DNA of 64,000 nucleotides, taken from assembly GCA_036489775.1 (NCBI GenBank), contig DASXFC010000041.1:1-64000 (forward strand). Reading direction: 5' to 3'. The notes below the pieces were generated by a model that made no database searches, was not told the DNA's origin, and saw nothing but the letters and a program-made list of their open reading frames with translations. A program made the position numbers and the translations under genes. Of the stretch, positions 1-7,768 are shown piece after piece. Within the stretch, counting starts at the first letter, position 1. Every line of letters begins with the position of its first letter. The stretch is from Bog-473 sp036489775. Lineage in GTDB: Bacteria > Actinomycetota > Acidimicrobiia > Acidimicrobiales > RAAP-2.

Positions 1-198
1 AGCGTCGGCGATGCCCTCAAGGCCCTCGATGCCGCGCATCCGGGCCTGGCCGACCGCCTCTTCGACGACGCCGGCGCTCTCCGGCGCTTCGTCAACGTGT
101 TCCTAGCCGATGAGGATGTGCGCTTCCTGGAGGGCCTTGCAACACCAGTTGCTAACGGACAGACTCTTTCGATCGTCCCCGCCGTCGCCGGAGGTTAG
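1..198 (+). CDS. MoaD/ThiS-family sulfur-carrier protein, 3' part
   Basis: The window opens inside this gene, in frame from base 1, and 65 residues are visible. The product ends in ...VPAVAGG. A C-terminal Gly-Gly on a small beta-grasp protein is the hallmark of the MoaD/ThiS carriers, which are adenylated and thiocarboxylated on that glycine to deliver sulfur to molybdopterin, thiazole or other products. The segment with R-F-V-N-V-F and the following acidic stretch fits the MoaD-like fold. Which pathway it serves cannot be told because the upstream genes lie outside the window. The N-terminus is missing. Family call is fairly safe; the specific role is unknown. Confidence 0.7.
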   Translation, partial: SVGDALKALDAAHPGLADRLFDDAGALRRFVNVFLADEDVRFLEGLATPVANGQTLSIVPAVAGG

Positions 199-258
199 CC
201 CGGCTGAGCTGGGCATCCGTTGTCGCTCTTGCGCGCGGCGCCGTCGCGTGGTTTCCTA

Positions 259-285
259 TTAGCACTCGACAGATGAGAGTGCTAA
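259..285. promoter_or_regulatory. CIRCE operator (HrcA site) upstream of groEL
   Basis: The sequence shows TTAGCACTC, nine bases, then GAGTGCTAA: a perfect 9-9-9 CIRCE inverted repeat. It lies 42 bp before the groEL ATG. CIRCE is bound by the heat-shock repressor HrcA, so groEL should be HrcA-controlled. hrcA itself is not in the window. A -10-like TATTAG overlaps the left arm. Confidence 0.95.
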
Positions 286-327
286 TGGCCCTCGATGGGC
301 CAGCAGAGCGATGGAGGAACACACCAG

Positions 328-1953
328 ATGGCCAAGCTGATCGCCTTTCAGGAGGATGCCCGGCGCGGGCTCGAAACCGGCATGAACAAGCTGGCGGACG
401 CCGTGCGTGTCACCCTCGGACCCAAAGGCCGCAACGTAGTGCTCGACAAGAAGTGGGGCGCCCCCACCATCACCAACGACGGCGTCTCCATTGCCAAGGA
501 GATCGACCTGGAGGACCCCTTCGAGAAGATCGGGGCCGAACTGGTCAAGGAAGTAGCCAAGAAGACCGACGATGTCGCCGGTGACGGCACCACCACGGCC
601 ACCGTGCTGGCCTGGGCCATGGTCCGCGAGGGCCTGCGCAACGTGGCCGCCGGCGCCAACCCGATGTCGCTCAAGCGGGGCATTGAGGCTGCGGTCGAGA
701 CCGCCGTCGCCTCCATCCACGCCATCTCCAAGGAGACCGAGTCCAAGTCGCAGATCGCCCAGGTGGCGTCCATCTCCGCCGCCGACACCGAGATCGGCGA
801 AATGATCTCCGAGGCCATCGACAAGGTGGGCCGTGACGGCGTCATCACCGTCGAGGAGTCACAGACCTTCGGCATGGACATGGACCTCGTCGAGGGCATG
901 CGCTTCGACAAGGGCTACATCGCCCCGTACTTCGTGACCGACCCCGAGCGCATGGAGGCCGTCCTCGAGGACGCCTACATCCTGCTGGTCGGCTCCAAGA
1001 TCACGGCCGTGCGCGACCTGCTGCCGGTGCTCGAGAAGGTCATGCAGAGTGGCAAGCCGCTGCTGATCATCGCCGAGGACGTCGAGGGCGAGGCCCTGGC
1101 CACCCTGGTCGTCAACAAGATCCGCGGCACCTTCCGTTCGGTGGCCGTCAAGGCCCCCGGTTTCGGTGAGCGCCGCAAGGCCATGCTCCAGGACATCGCC
1201 ATCCTGACCGGCGGCCAGGTCGTGACCGAGGAAGTCGGCCTCAAGCTCGAGAACGTCTCGCTCGACCTGCTGGGCACCGCTCGCAAGGTGGTCATCACCA
1301 AGGACGAGACCACGGTGGTCGAGGGTGCGGGCTCGGAGAACGACATCAAGGGCCGCATCAACCAGATCAAGACCGAGATCGAGAACACCGACTCGGACTA
1401 CGACCGGGAGAAGCTGCAGGAGCGCCTGGCCAAGCTGTCCGGCGGTGTGGCCGTGATCAAGGTCGGGGCCGCCACCGAGGTGGAGCTCAAGGAGAAGAAG
1501 CACCGCATCGAGGACGCCGTGTCGACCACCAAGGCCGCCATCGAAGAGGGCGTGGTGCCCGGCGGCGGCGTGGCCCTGCTGCGCTCGCAGTCGGCCATTC
1601 TGGAGCGGGCCGAGAAGCTCGAAGGCGATGAGGCCACCGGTGCCCGCATTGTGGCCAAGGCGGTCGAGGAGCCGCTGAAGCAGATCGCGGTCAACGCCGG
1701 CCTCGAGGGCGGCGTCGTGGTCGAGAAGGTGCGCGGCCTCAAGGGTGCCAACGGCTTGAACGCCGCCACCGGCGTCTACGAGGACCTGTTCAAGGAAGGT
1801 GTCATCGACGCCGCCAAGGTCACCCGCTCGGCCCTGCAGAACGCAGCATCCATCGCGGCCTTGTTCCTGACCACCGAGGCGGTCATCGTCGACAAGCCCG
1901 AAGATGACGGCCACGGCCACGGCATGCCCGGCGGAGGCATGGACGACTTCTAA
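328..1953 (+). CDS. groEL: 60 kDa chaperonin GroEL
   Basis: A 541-residue chaperonin subunit that forms the double-ring folding chamber with GroES and ATP in the cytosol. The N-terminus (MAKLIAFQEDARRGLETGMNK), the ATP-site segment VTLGPKGRNVV, the block DGTTTATVLA and the flexible His/Gly/Met-rich tail ending GGGMDDF are all classical. I place the start at the ATG at 328, preceded by GGAGG at 313-317. An in-frame upstream ATG at 295 would add 11 unrelated residues and lacks a ribosome site. groES is not adjacent, so this is a stand-alone groEL, as is common for actinobacteria with split groES/groEL loci. Regulation is expected through the CIRCE element just upstream. Confidence 0.97.
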   Translation: MAKLIAFQEDARRGLETGMNKLADAVRVTLGPKGRNVVLDKKWGAPTITNDGVSIAKEIDLEDPFEKIGAELVKEVAKKTDDVAGDGTTTATVLAWAMVREGLRNVAAGANPMSLKRGIEAAVETAVASIHAISKETESKSQIAQVASISAADTEIGEMISEAIDKVGRDGVITVEESQTFGMDMDLVEGMRFDKGYIAPYFVTDPERMEAVLEDAYILLVGSKITAVRDLLPVLEKVMQSGKPLLIIAEDVEGEALATLVVNKIRGTFRSVAVKAPGFGERRKAMLQDIAILTGGQVVTEEVGLKLENVSLDLLGTARKVVITKDETTVVEGAGSENDIKGRINQIKTEIENTDSDYDREKLQERLAKLSGGVAVIKVGAATEVELKEKKHRIEDAVSTTKAAIEEGVVPGGGVALLRSQSAILERAEKLEGDEATGARIVAKAVEEPLKQIAVNAGLEGGVVVEKVRGLKGANGLNAATGVYEDLFKEGVIDAAKVTRSALQNAASIAALFLTTEAVIVDKPEDDGHGHGMPGGGMDDF

Positions 1954-1991
1954 GCACGGGCCCTCGGGCCCGAGCCCAGTTGTGTTGTGTG

Positions 1992-2017
1992 CAGGAGCGC
2001 CCTTCGGGGCGCTCCTG
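1992..2017 (+). terminator. Strong hairpin after groEL, probable terminator
   Basis: An 11-bp perfect stem (CAGGAGCGCCC / GGGCGCTCCTG) closes a TTCG tetraloop 38 bp after the groEL stop. There is no T-tract, which is usual in high-GC actinobacteria. Its position also argues that the next gene starts after it, at the GTG at 2059, not at the upstream in-frame ATG at 1987. Confidence 0.7.
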
Positions 2018-2058
2018 GCGCATTCGGGGCCCGCGACTTCGTTCTCTACACTGAACCG

Positions 2059-2748
2059 GTGACCGCCGGCCTCGCCCCCCTCGAGCCCACCACCGGGCTA
2101 TCGGTCCTGCACCTCTTCGCCGCCGTCTCGGCCGATGCCGATGCCGGCGCCCTGGGCCAGGCGGTGGCCGCCGCCGAGGAGGACGGGTACCAGGTGGTGC
2201 CCGCCGCCATGCTGGGCCACAAGGCCGACCTGTGCCTGATGGTCCTGGGGCCCGACCTGTGGCGCCTGCGCCAGTTCCAGAGCGAGGTGGTGGCGGCCGG
2301 GGTCACCCTGGTGCAGTCCTACGTCTCGCTGACCGAGATCTCGGAGTACGCGGCCGGCCTGCCCGAGGAGATGCGACAGGCCCGCCTCTTTCCCCAGCTC
2401 CCGCCGGAGGGGAAGCCCGCGTTCTGCTTCTACCCCATGTCCAAGCGGCGCCGCGCCGAGGCCAACTGGTACCGGCTCGAGTTCGAGGCCCGCCAGGAAC
2501 TCATGATGGGCCACGGCAAAGTGGGCCGGACCTTCGCCGGCCGCATCTTGCAAGTGATTACCGGCTCGGCCGGCCTCGATGACTTCGAGTGGGGCGTCAC
2601 CCTCTTCGGCGTGCACCCCGACGACCTCAAGGAGTGCGTCTACGAGATGCGCTTCGACGAGGCCTCCGCCCTCTACGCCGAGTTCGGGCCCTTCTACACC
2701 GGCATGGTGGGCACGCTGGACCAGGTACTGGCGTCGCTGCTGCGGTGA
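2059..2748 (+). CDS. hemQ: Coproheme decarboxylase HemQ (chlorite dismutase family)
   Basis: A 229-residue protein of the HemQ/Chd branch. It converts iron-coproporphyrin III to heme b by two peroxide-dependent decarboxylations, the last step of the coproporphyrin-dependent heme route of Gram-positive bacteria. The active-site motif YPMSKRR starts at Y125 and the block ending in the proximal-ligand region GVHPDDLK has the expected heme His at about H186; both are followed by the family sequence VYEMRFDEAS. Length is normal for the family. The GTG start at 2059 keeps the gene clear of the groEL terminator. Its stop overlaps the larE start (GTGA), so the two are translationally coupled. No other heme gene is nearby, which is slightly unusual. 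Confidence 0.9.
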   Translation: MTAGLAPLEPTTGLSVLHLFAAVSADADAGALGQAVAAAEEDGYQVVPAAMLGHKADLCLMVLGPDLWRLRQFQSEVVAAGVTLVQSYVSLTEISEYAAGLPEEMRQARLFPQLPPEGKPAFCFYPMSKRRRAEANWYRLEFEARQELMMGHGKVGRTFAGRILQVITGSAGLDDFEWGVTLFGVHPDDLKECVYEMRFDEASALYAEFGPFYTGMVGTLDQVLASLLR

Positions 2749-3572
2749 CCGCCTCCCTGCGCGACCTCCAGAGTGAGCTGCGCGCCCTGGAGCGGGTGGT
2801 GGTGGCCTTCAGCGGCGGGGCCGACTCCTCCCTCCTGGCCAAGGTGGCCCATGACACGCTCGGACGCGACCGGGTTCTGTGCGCCACCGCCGTCTCGCCC
2901 TCGCTGGCCCGGACCGAAGCCGACGACTGCCGGGCCCTGGCCGAAGAGTGGGACCTGCGCTGGGTGGAGGTGGCCACCACCGAGATGGACGACCCGACCT
3001 ACGTGGCCAACGACGCCGACCGCTGCGCCCGCTGCAAGTCTGCCCTGATGAGCGCGCTGGGTCCGGTGGCCGCCGCCGAGCAGGCCACCGTCGTGCTCGG
3101 CGTCAACGTGAGCGACCTGGGTGACTACCGGCCCGGCCAGCAGGCGGCAGCCGAGGCCGGGGCCCTCTTCCCCATGGTGGCGGCCGGGTTCACCAAGGAC
3201 GACATCCGGCATCTCTCCAAGCAGCTGGGTCTGCGCACCTGGGACAAGCCGGCGGCGGCCTGCCTGGCCTCTCGCCTGCCCTACGGGACCCCGGTGACGT
3301 TGGGCCGCCTCTCGGCAGTGGACGGGGCCGAAGCGGCCTTGCGCCGGCTGGGCCTGCGCCAGGTGCGGGTGCGCCATCACGGCGAGGTGGCCCGTATCGA
3401 GGTCGAGGCGGCCGATCTGCCGGCCGTGCTCGAGCGCCGGGCTGAGGTGGTCGAGGCAGTGCGCCAGGCCGGGTTCTCCTACGTCGCCCTCGACCTGGAA
3501 GGATTCCGGTCGGGCAGCCTCAACCGAGTGCTTGACGTCACCCCCGCACCGGTCTCGGAGGACCAGCCATGA
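2745..3572 (+). CDS. larE: Pyridinium-3,5-biscarboxylate sulfurtransferase LarE
   Basis: A 275-residue PP-loop ATPase. The loop FSGGADSSLL begins at F22. LarE adenylates the pyridinium carboxylates made by LarB and inserts sulfur, in the lactobacillus enzyme by sacrificing its own cysteine. Here the family motif PAAACLASRLPYG contains C173, the likely equivalent of that sacrificial cysteine, and an additional RCARCK motif gives C94 and C97. Three cysteines are reminiscent of LarE variants proposed to hold an iron-sulfur cluster and work catalytically; that assignment is inference. The GTG start overlaps the hemQ stop, and the stop overlaps the next start (ATGA). The partner enzymes LarC and LarB lie about 10 kb downstream on the minus strand. 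Confidence 0.88.
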   Translation: MTASLRDLQSELRALERVVVAFSGGADSSLLAKVAHDTLGRDRVLCATAVSPSLARTEADDCRALAEEWDLRWVEVATTEMDDPTYVANDADRCARCKSALMSALGPVAAAEQATVVLGVNVSDLGDYRPGQQAAAEAGALFPMVAAGFTKDDIRHLSKQLGLRTWDKPAAACLASRLPYGTPVTLGRLSAVDGAEAALRRLGLRQVRVRHHGEVARIEVEAADLPAVLERRAEVVEAVRQAGFSYVALDLEGFRSGSLNRVLDVTPAPVSEDQP

Positions 3573-3808
3573 GCCAGATCCAGGTGAAGTTGACCTTCCC
3601 CGAGTCCGAGGTTCGCCGTCCCGTGCTGGCCATCCTGGTCCGCCAGTTCGATGTCGACCCCGATATCCGCCGGGCTGACGTGGAGGAGCACCGCGGCTGG
3701 ATCGTCTGCGAGATCGACGGCGCGGCGGGCCAGCTCGACGCCGCTCTGGACTGGCTGCGGTCCGAGGGCATCGCGGTGGACCTGCTGGGGGACGTGCTCG
3801 AGAGCTAA
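3569..3808 (+). CDS. Small NIL-domain protein
   Basis: A 79-residue protein made almost entirely of one NIL domain, an ACT-like ferredoxin fold otherwise seen at the C-terminus of methionine ABC transporter ATPases (MetN), where it binds substrate, and in some ferredoxins. Visible hallmarks are the start V-K-L-T-F-P and the pattern VRRPVLAILVRQFDVDPDIRRADVE..GWIVCEIDG. Single-domain NIL proteins have no settled function, though sulfur-related roles are suspected. The ATG overlaps the larE stop by four bases, so it is made together with LarE; a helper role in sulfur handling is an attractive but unproven guess. Confidence 0.75.
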   Translation: MSQIQVKLTFPESEVRRPVLAILVRQFDVDPDIRRADVEEHRGWIVCEIDGAAGQLDAALDWLRSEGIAVDLLGDVLES

Positions 3809-3811
3809 GAG

Positions 3812-4003
3812 TCAGCGGTCCTTGTCGGGCGGCGGGGCCACATGCCAGCCGGCCGAGGACACCTGGCGCGGCTCGTAGAAGACACAGCCGTCGGGGCAGG
3901 CGAAGGGCAGGGGTTCGTTGGCGTCCATCTTGCAGCGCTCGAGGCGCTCGCCGTTGGTCGTGGTGCGCATCACGTAGTGGCGGCAATCCTCATTGACAGG
4001 CAC
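3812..4003 (-). CDS. Small cysteine-rich conserved protein, unknown function
   Basis: A 63-residue product with four cysteines: C7 (EDCRHYVMR), C24 (ERCKMD), C36 and C40 (FACPDGCVFYEPR). The pattern looks like a small zinc- or metal-binding protein, and I believe similar short proteins occur in other actinobacteria, but I cannot name a family. It is convergent with the larE/NIL run and divergent from the Nudix gene, whose start at 4049 lies 45 bp away. A plus-strand reading extension of the Nudix frame covers the same DNA but is better explained as antisense shadow. Confidence 0.6.
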   Translation of the reverse strand: MPVNEDCRHYVMRTTTNGERLERCKMDANEPLPFACPDGCVFYEPRQVSSAGWHVAPPPDKDR

Positions 4004-4048
4004 GACCCATTCTGGCCCACCAACGCCACCGCGGTAGCGTCACCGTTC

Positions 4049-4747
4049 GTGGACCGCTCCGTCCCCCTCAAGACACTGCTGCGCTGGAGCGAGGCCCTGT
4101 CGGGCATCGCCCGGACGGGTCTGGGCTTCACCGAGAGCCTCTACGAGCAGGAGCGCTTCGAGGAGATCCTCAAGGTGGCCGGCGACATCCGGGCCGAGGC
4201 CGACGAGGTTCCCGGCGACGAGTCCTACGCCAACGGGCTGGTGGCCAACTGGCTCGACACCGTCGGCAAGGGCGTCCCGGGCTATGTCACGCCCAAGGTG
4301 GCCGTGGGGGCCGCCGTCGGCAACGACAAGGGTGAGCTGCTGCTGATCCAGCGGGCCGACTCGGGCATCTGGCTCTATCCCACCGGCTGGTGCGATATCG
4401 GCTATTCCGCCGCCGAGGTGGCGGTGAAGGAAGTCGAGGAGGAGACCGGCATCATCGTCGAGCCGGTGCGCCTGATCGGTCTGCTCGACGGGCTGCGTCT
4501 CGGCATGAGCGACATCGGCTTCTATTCCATCCTCTTCTACTGCCGGGCCATCGGGGGCGAGTTGCGCCCCCACCCGCTCGAGACGCGCGACGTCGGCTGG
4601 TTCACCCGTGACAACCTGCCCCCCTCGCTGATCGGCTCGGCCCGCTGGGGTGACCACGTCTTTGCCGCTATCGAAGGCGAACACCGCGACGTGTTCTACG
4701 ACCGCGTCCGCCAACCGCTCTGGCGAGGCGACCCCTCCACCACGTGA
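4049..4747 (+). CDS. Nudix hydrolase with N-terminal accessory domain
   Basis: A 232-residue protein. Residues 1-70 form a helical N-terminal domain of the kind seen in YjhB-like Nudix proteins (LLRWSEALSGIARTGLGFTES..YEQERF). Residues 80-220 form the Nudix fold, with box G-x5-E-x7-K-E-V-E-E-E-T-G-I, where the usual Arg before the first Glu is Lys. Members of this group hydrolyse ADP-sugars, CDP-choline or similar nucleoside diphosphates; the substrate here is not predictable. I chose the GTG at 4049 because upstream in-frame sequence runs antisense to the Cys-rich gene. The stop overlaps the GNAT start (GTGA). Confidence 0.82.
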   Translation: MDRSVPLKTLLRWSEALSGIARTGLGFTESLYEQERFEEILKVAGDIRAEADEVPGDESYANGLVANWLDTVGKGVPGYVTPKVAVGAAVGNDKGELLLIQRADSGIWLYPTGWCDIGYSAAEVAVKEVEEETGIIVEPVRLIGLLDGLRLGMSDIGFYSILFYCRAIGGELRPHPLETRDVGWFTRDNLPPSLIGSARWGDHVFAAIEGEHRDVFYDRVRQPLWRGDPSTT

Positions 4748-5178
4748 TCACTGTGCGGGTGGCCGCATCGGCCGACACTGGCCTGATCGAGGCGGTGCAC
4801 ACCCTCCTGCCACAACTCACCAGTTCGGCGCCGCCGGCGACGGCTGAGCAGCTCCAGCGCATCATCGACGACCCGGCCACCACCCTCTTCGTGGCCGAGG
4901 AGGACGGGACCATCGTGGGCACGCTGACGCTGGCTGCTTTCGAGGTCCCGAGTGGCCGGCGTGCCATCATCGAAGACGTCGTCACCGACGAGGAGGCGCG
5001 GGGCAAAGGGGTGGCCTCCGCCCTGGTGCAGGCCTCGCTGGCCCACGCGGCCTCGATCGGTTCGCGCACCGTCGACCTGACGTCACGTCCCTCGCGCCTG
5101 GCGGCCAACCGGCTCTATCTCAAGCTCGGCTTCGAGCAGCGCGACACCAACGTGTACCGCTACGCCATCGAGGGCTGA
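4744..5178 (+). CDS. GNAT-family N-acetyltransferase
   Basis: A 144-residue single-domain GNAT protein. The acetyl-CoA pyrophosphate loop is visible as EARGKGVASALV, after the beta-4 strand IIEDVVTDEEARG, and the C-terminal part N-R-L-Y-L-K-L-G-F-E is the usual motif B. These enzymes acetylate amino groups of small molecules or protein N-termini; the acceptor is unknown. The GTG start overlaps the Nudix stop by four bases, so both come from one transcript. Confidence 0.85.
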   Translation: MITVRVAASADTGLIEAVHTLLPQLTSSAPPATAEQLQRIIDDPATTLFVAEEDGTIVGTLTLAAFEVPSGRRAIIEDVVTDEEARGKGVASALVQASLAHAASIGSRTVDLTSRPSRLAANRLYLKLGFEQRDTNVYRYAIEG

Positions 5179-5269
5179 CCGAGTTCCTGGGCGCGGTTAG
5201 TTCGCGCGTTGGGCAAAGCGGCGTGAGAGCCGTGGTGGCAAGCTTCTGAATGTGGTGGGCTTTCTTGAG

Positions 5270-6151
5270 ATGGCAGTAAGGGAGGCTCTCTTTACTCACC
5301 TCGATCAAGTCGCCCCTGACGGGCGCCTTTCTTGGGAGCAGACCGCGTCATTTGAGTTCGCTGGAGAGACGTACGCGATTCGGCAGACACGCGGTCGAGG
5401 GATCCACAAACCGCGGCAACTTTCCGCAGCGCTTTCGATAACCACCAAGTTCACGCCATTCGGCCAGCAACCTCCATATGACGATTCGATTGGAGTGGAA
5501 GGGTTTCCTCGATACAAGTACGAGCGAACCGACCCACAACTCTCAACCAACCGCGCTCTTAGGGCAGCGAAGGACCTCGAGCTTCCCATCGTCTATTTCC
5601 TCGGTATTCGGCCTGGGATTTACCAAGCCAATTACCCGATGTACGTCATTGACGAGGATTCCGCGAACATGGAGTTCACGCTTGGATTCAGTCGCGGGGA
5701 TCTCTCGCTGGACCTCTCGTCGCTCAGCGCACCAGAGAAGGTGTATGCCGCGCGAATGACGAGACAGCGTCTGCACCAGCCTGTGTTTCGAGAACAGGTC
5801 TTGCATGCATATCAATGTCGATGCACCGTGTGTCGGCTGGGACATTCCCAGCTACTTGATGCCGCGCACATCACATCAGATTCTGAGGTGGGAGGGGATC
5901 CCGTCATCACAAACGGGTTGGCGCTTTGCAAGATCCATCACGCTGCCTACGATCAGAACATCATGGGCATCACCCCGGACTATGAGATCAAGATCAGTGA
6001 GTCCTTGTTGGATGAAATCGACGGACCCATGCTGCGTCATGGGCTTCAAGAGATGCATGGTTCGAAGATCGCTCTTCCAAAGCATCGGTTGCAGCATCCC
6101 GACCAGGATCGACTGGCTCTTCGCTTTGAATCATTTCGGGCAGCTTCGTGA
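5270..6151 (+). CDS. HNH endonuclease with SRA/McrA-like N-terminal domain, restriction type
   Basis: About 293 residues. The C-terminal third is an HNH nuclease: C183/C185/C188, then LLDAAHI with H200, then LALCKIHHAAYD with C220 and H223/H224, and the ending DGPMLRHGLQEMHG. The N-terminal half (KPRQLSAALSITT..PPYDD..FPRYKYERTDP) matches what I recall of an actinobacterial family of predicted restriction endonucleases (COG3440 type), likely a reader of modified DNA; this is from memory, not a search. The start is uncertain: ATG 5270, or GTG 5252 six codons upstream; neither has a good ribosome site. Base composition is visibly poorer in GC than both neighbours and rare codons are common, which suggests recent transfer. 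No methylase is adjacent. Confidence 0.75.
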   Translation: MAVREALFTHLDQVAPDGRLSWEQTASFEFAGETYAIRQTRGRGIHKPRQLSAALSITTKFTPFGQQPPYDDSIGVEGFPRYKYERTDPQLSTNRALRAAKDLELPIVYFLGIRPGIYQANYPMYVIDEDSANMEFTLGFSRGDLSLDLSSLSAPEKVYAARMTRQRLHQPVFREQVLHAYQCRCTVCRLGHSQLLDAAHITSDSEVGGDPVITNGLALCKIHHAAYDQNIMGITPDYEIKISESLLDEIDGPMLRHGLQEMHGSKIALPKHRLQHPDQDRLALRFESFRAAS

Positions 6152-6213
6152 TCATGGCGAAAAACGGACTCCCGACCCCAGCAAGCACGCTGACACAACG
6201 TTAACGTCAAGTC

Positions 6214-7758
6214 ATGACCGGAGAAGGCGTACGAGGTCGTAACTGGGTCCTGGCCGCCATGATCTTCGCGGTGTCGATGACGTTTATCGACCAGACCATC
6301 GTGTCGATTGCCGTCCCGAACATCCAACGCGAGTTAGGTCTGAGCTCGACCGGTGTGCAGTGGGTGGTGAACGGTTACCTGTTGTCGTTGGCTGCCCTCT
6401 TTGCCCTGGGCGGCCGGCTGTCGGACATCTTCGGCCATGCCCGCATGTGCGTCGTCGGCGTGGTGGTCTTCACCATCGCGTCGGCCATGTGCGGTCTGAC
6501 GCCGAAAGGAGGCGCGGCCGAAACTTGGATCATCTCCTTCCGGGTGCTGCAGGGGGCCGGCGGTGCCATCATGTTCCCGGCCGCCTTGGCCATCGTGGTC
6601 AACAACTTCACCCTGCGCGAACGCGGTCGTGCTCTGGCCATCTTCTTCGGCATCGCCGGCGGTCTCACCGCCATCGGCCCGATTCTCGGTGGCGTCCTCA
6701 CCCAGTGGACGTGGCGGGCCATCTTCTGGGTCAACGTGCCGGTGGCCCTCATCGCGCTGGTCCTGATCGCCCTGTCCCGTCCGCAAACGCAGTACACCCG
6801 AGCCAAGATCGACTATCGCGGTGCCCTGTTGGTGGCCGCCGGTATCGGCCTCTTGATCTTCGGACTGCAGCAGTCAGCGCTGTGGGGCTGGGGCAACGCT
6901 GGGACGTGGCTCTGCATCGTGGGCGGCGTGGCCATCACCGTGGTCTTCGCTCTCCTGGAACTCCGCACGTCCTCGCCGCTTATCGCGGTCGCTATCTTCC
7001 GTATCCGGGCTTTCCTGGTCGAGAACCTGGTGCTGACGGTGGCCATGATGGCTTTCATCCCGGTGTTCTTCTTCGCCAGCGAGTACGCCCAGATCTCGTT
7101 GCACAAGTCGGCGTCACAGGCCGGTCTCTACCTCCTCTACTTCTTCTTGGGCTTCGTGGTGGCCGCCCAGATCGGCGGCCGGATGCTCGATCGAGTCGGC
7201 GCCAAACGACCGGTGGTGATCGGGTGCGCCATCGCCGCGGTCGGCTTCTTCCTGTGGGCCGGCAAGGTGACCGACCTCAACTTCTCCCACCAGGAACTGT
7301 GGGTCATCTTCGCCGGCGCCGGCATGGGCATGATGTTGGGACCGGCCAACACCGATGCCATCAACCGGGCCTCGAACCTGTCCTACGGCGAGGCCACCGG
7401 GATCACCCAGACCATCCGGAACTTCGGGGCCAGCCTGGGTCTGGCGGTGCTCGGCACCATCCTCTTGACCGAGTTCCGCTCGCACCTGACGACCTCACTG
7501 CGGGCCCTGCACGTGCCCCACCCGGCCTCGAAGGCGGCAGCGCTCTCACAATCGCAAGGTGGGACCGGGACAGAGTCGTCGATTCCGCACTTCGCCTCTG
7601 TTGACTTTGCCCATGCCACCCAGTCGGTGCTCTACGTGATGGCCGGGGTCATGGCGCTGGCCTTCGTGTTGGCGTTGCTCGGTTTGAGAGCAGGCGCTCA
7701 GGAGGTGGCTCCCGAGCAGGAGCCGCCGCCGGCCGAAACCTCATCCGCCGCCGCCTGA
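6214..7758 (+). CDS. MFS drug efflux transporter, DHA2 (EmrB/QacA) family
   Basis: A 514-residue membrane protein with about 14 transmembrane segments. Family marks are the motif D1-type FIDQTIVSIAVPNIQREL in helix 1, WVVNGYLLSLAALFALGGRLSD, and motif C-like GGLTAIGPILGGVLT in helix 5. DHA2 proteins are proton-driven exporters of cationic dyes and drugs; the natural substrate is unknown. The C-terminal tail is Ala/Glu/Pro-rich. A perfect 10-bp palindrome ACGTTAACGT at 6198-6207, just before the ATG, might be an operator. It is followed after 10 bp by the DUF1275 gene and then an amidase, a likely operon. Confidence 0.9.
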   Translation: MTGEGVRGRNWVLAAMIFAVSMTFIDQTIVSIAVPNIQRELGLSSTGVQWVVNGYLLSLAALFALGGRLSDIFGHARMCVVGVVVFTIASAMCGLTPKGGAAETWIISFRVLQGAGGAIMFPAALAIVVNNFTLRERGRALAIFFGIAGGLTAIGPILGGVLTQWTWRAIFWVNVPVALIALVLIALSRPQTQYTRAKIDYRGALLVAAGIGLLIFGLQQSALWGWGNAGTWLCIVGGVAITVVFALLELRTSSPLIAVAIFRIRAFLVENLVLTVAMMAFIPVFFFASEYAQISLHKSASQAGLYLLYFFLGFVVAAQIGGRMLDRVGAKRPVVIGCAIAAVGFFLWAGKVTDLNFSHQELWVIFAGAGMGMMLGPANTDAINRASNLSYGEATGITQTIRNFGASLGLAVLGTILLTEFRSHLTTSLRALHVPHPASKAAALSQSQGGTGTESSIPHFASVDFAHATQSVLYVMAGVMALAFVLALLGLRAGAQEVAPEQEPPPAETSSAAA

Positions 7759-7768
7759 GCGCGAACCG

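Noticed and set aside
859..1920. Long open frame antisense to groEL (353 codons)
   Set aside because: Product is a Leu/Gly/Asp/His-rich composition typical of the reverse of high-GC coding DNA; groEL on the other strand is certain.
1987..2058. N-terminal extension of hemQ to ATG 1987
   Set aside because: It would run through the perfect terminator hairpin 1992-2017 and adds residues absent from the family.
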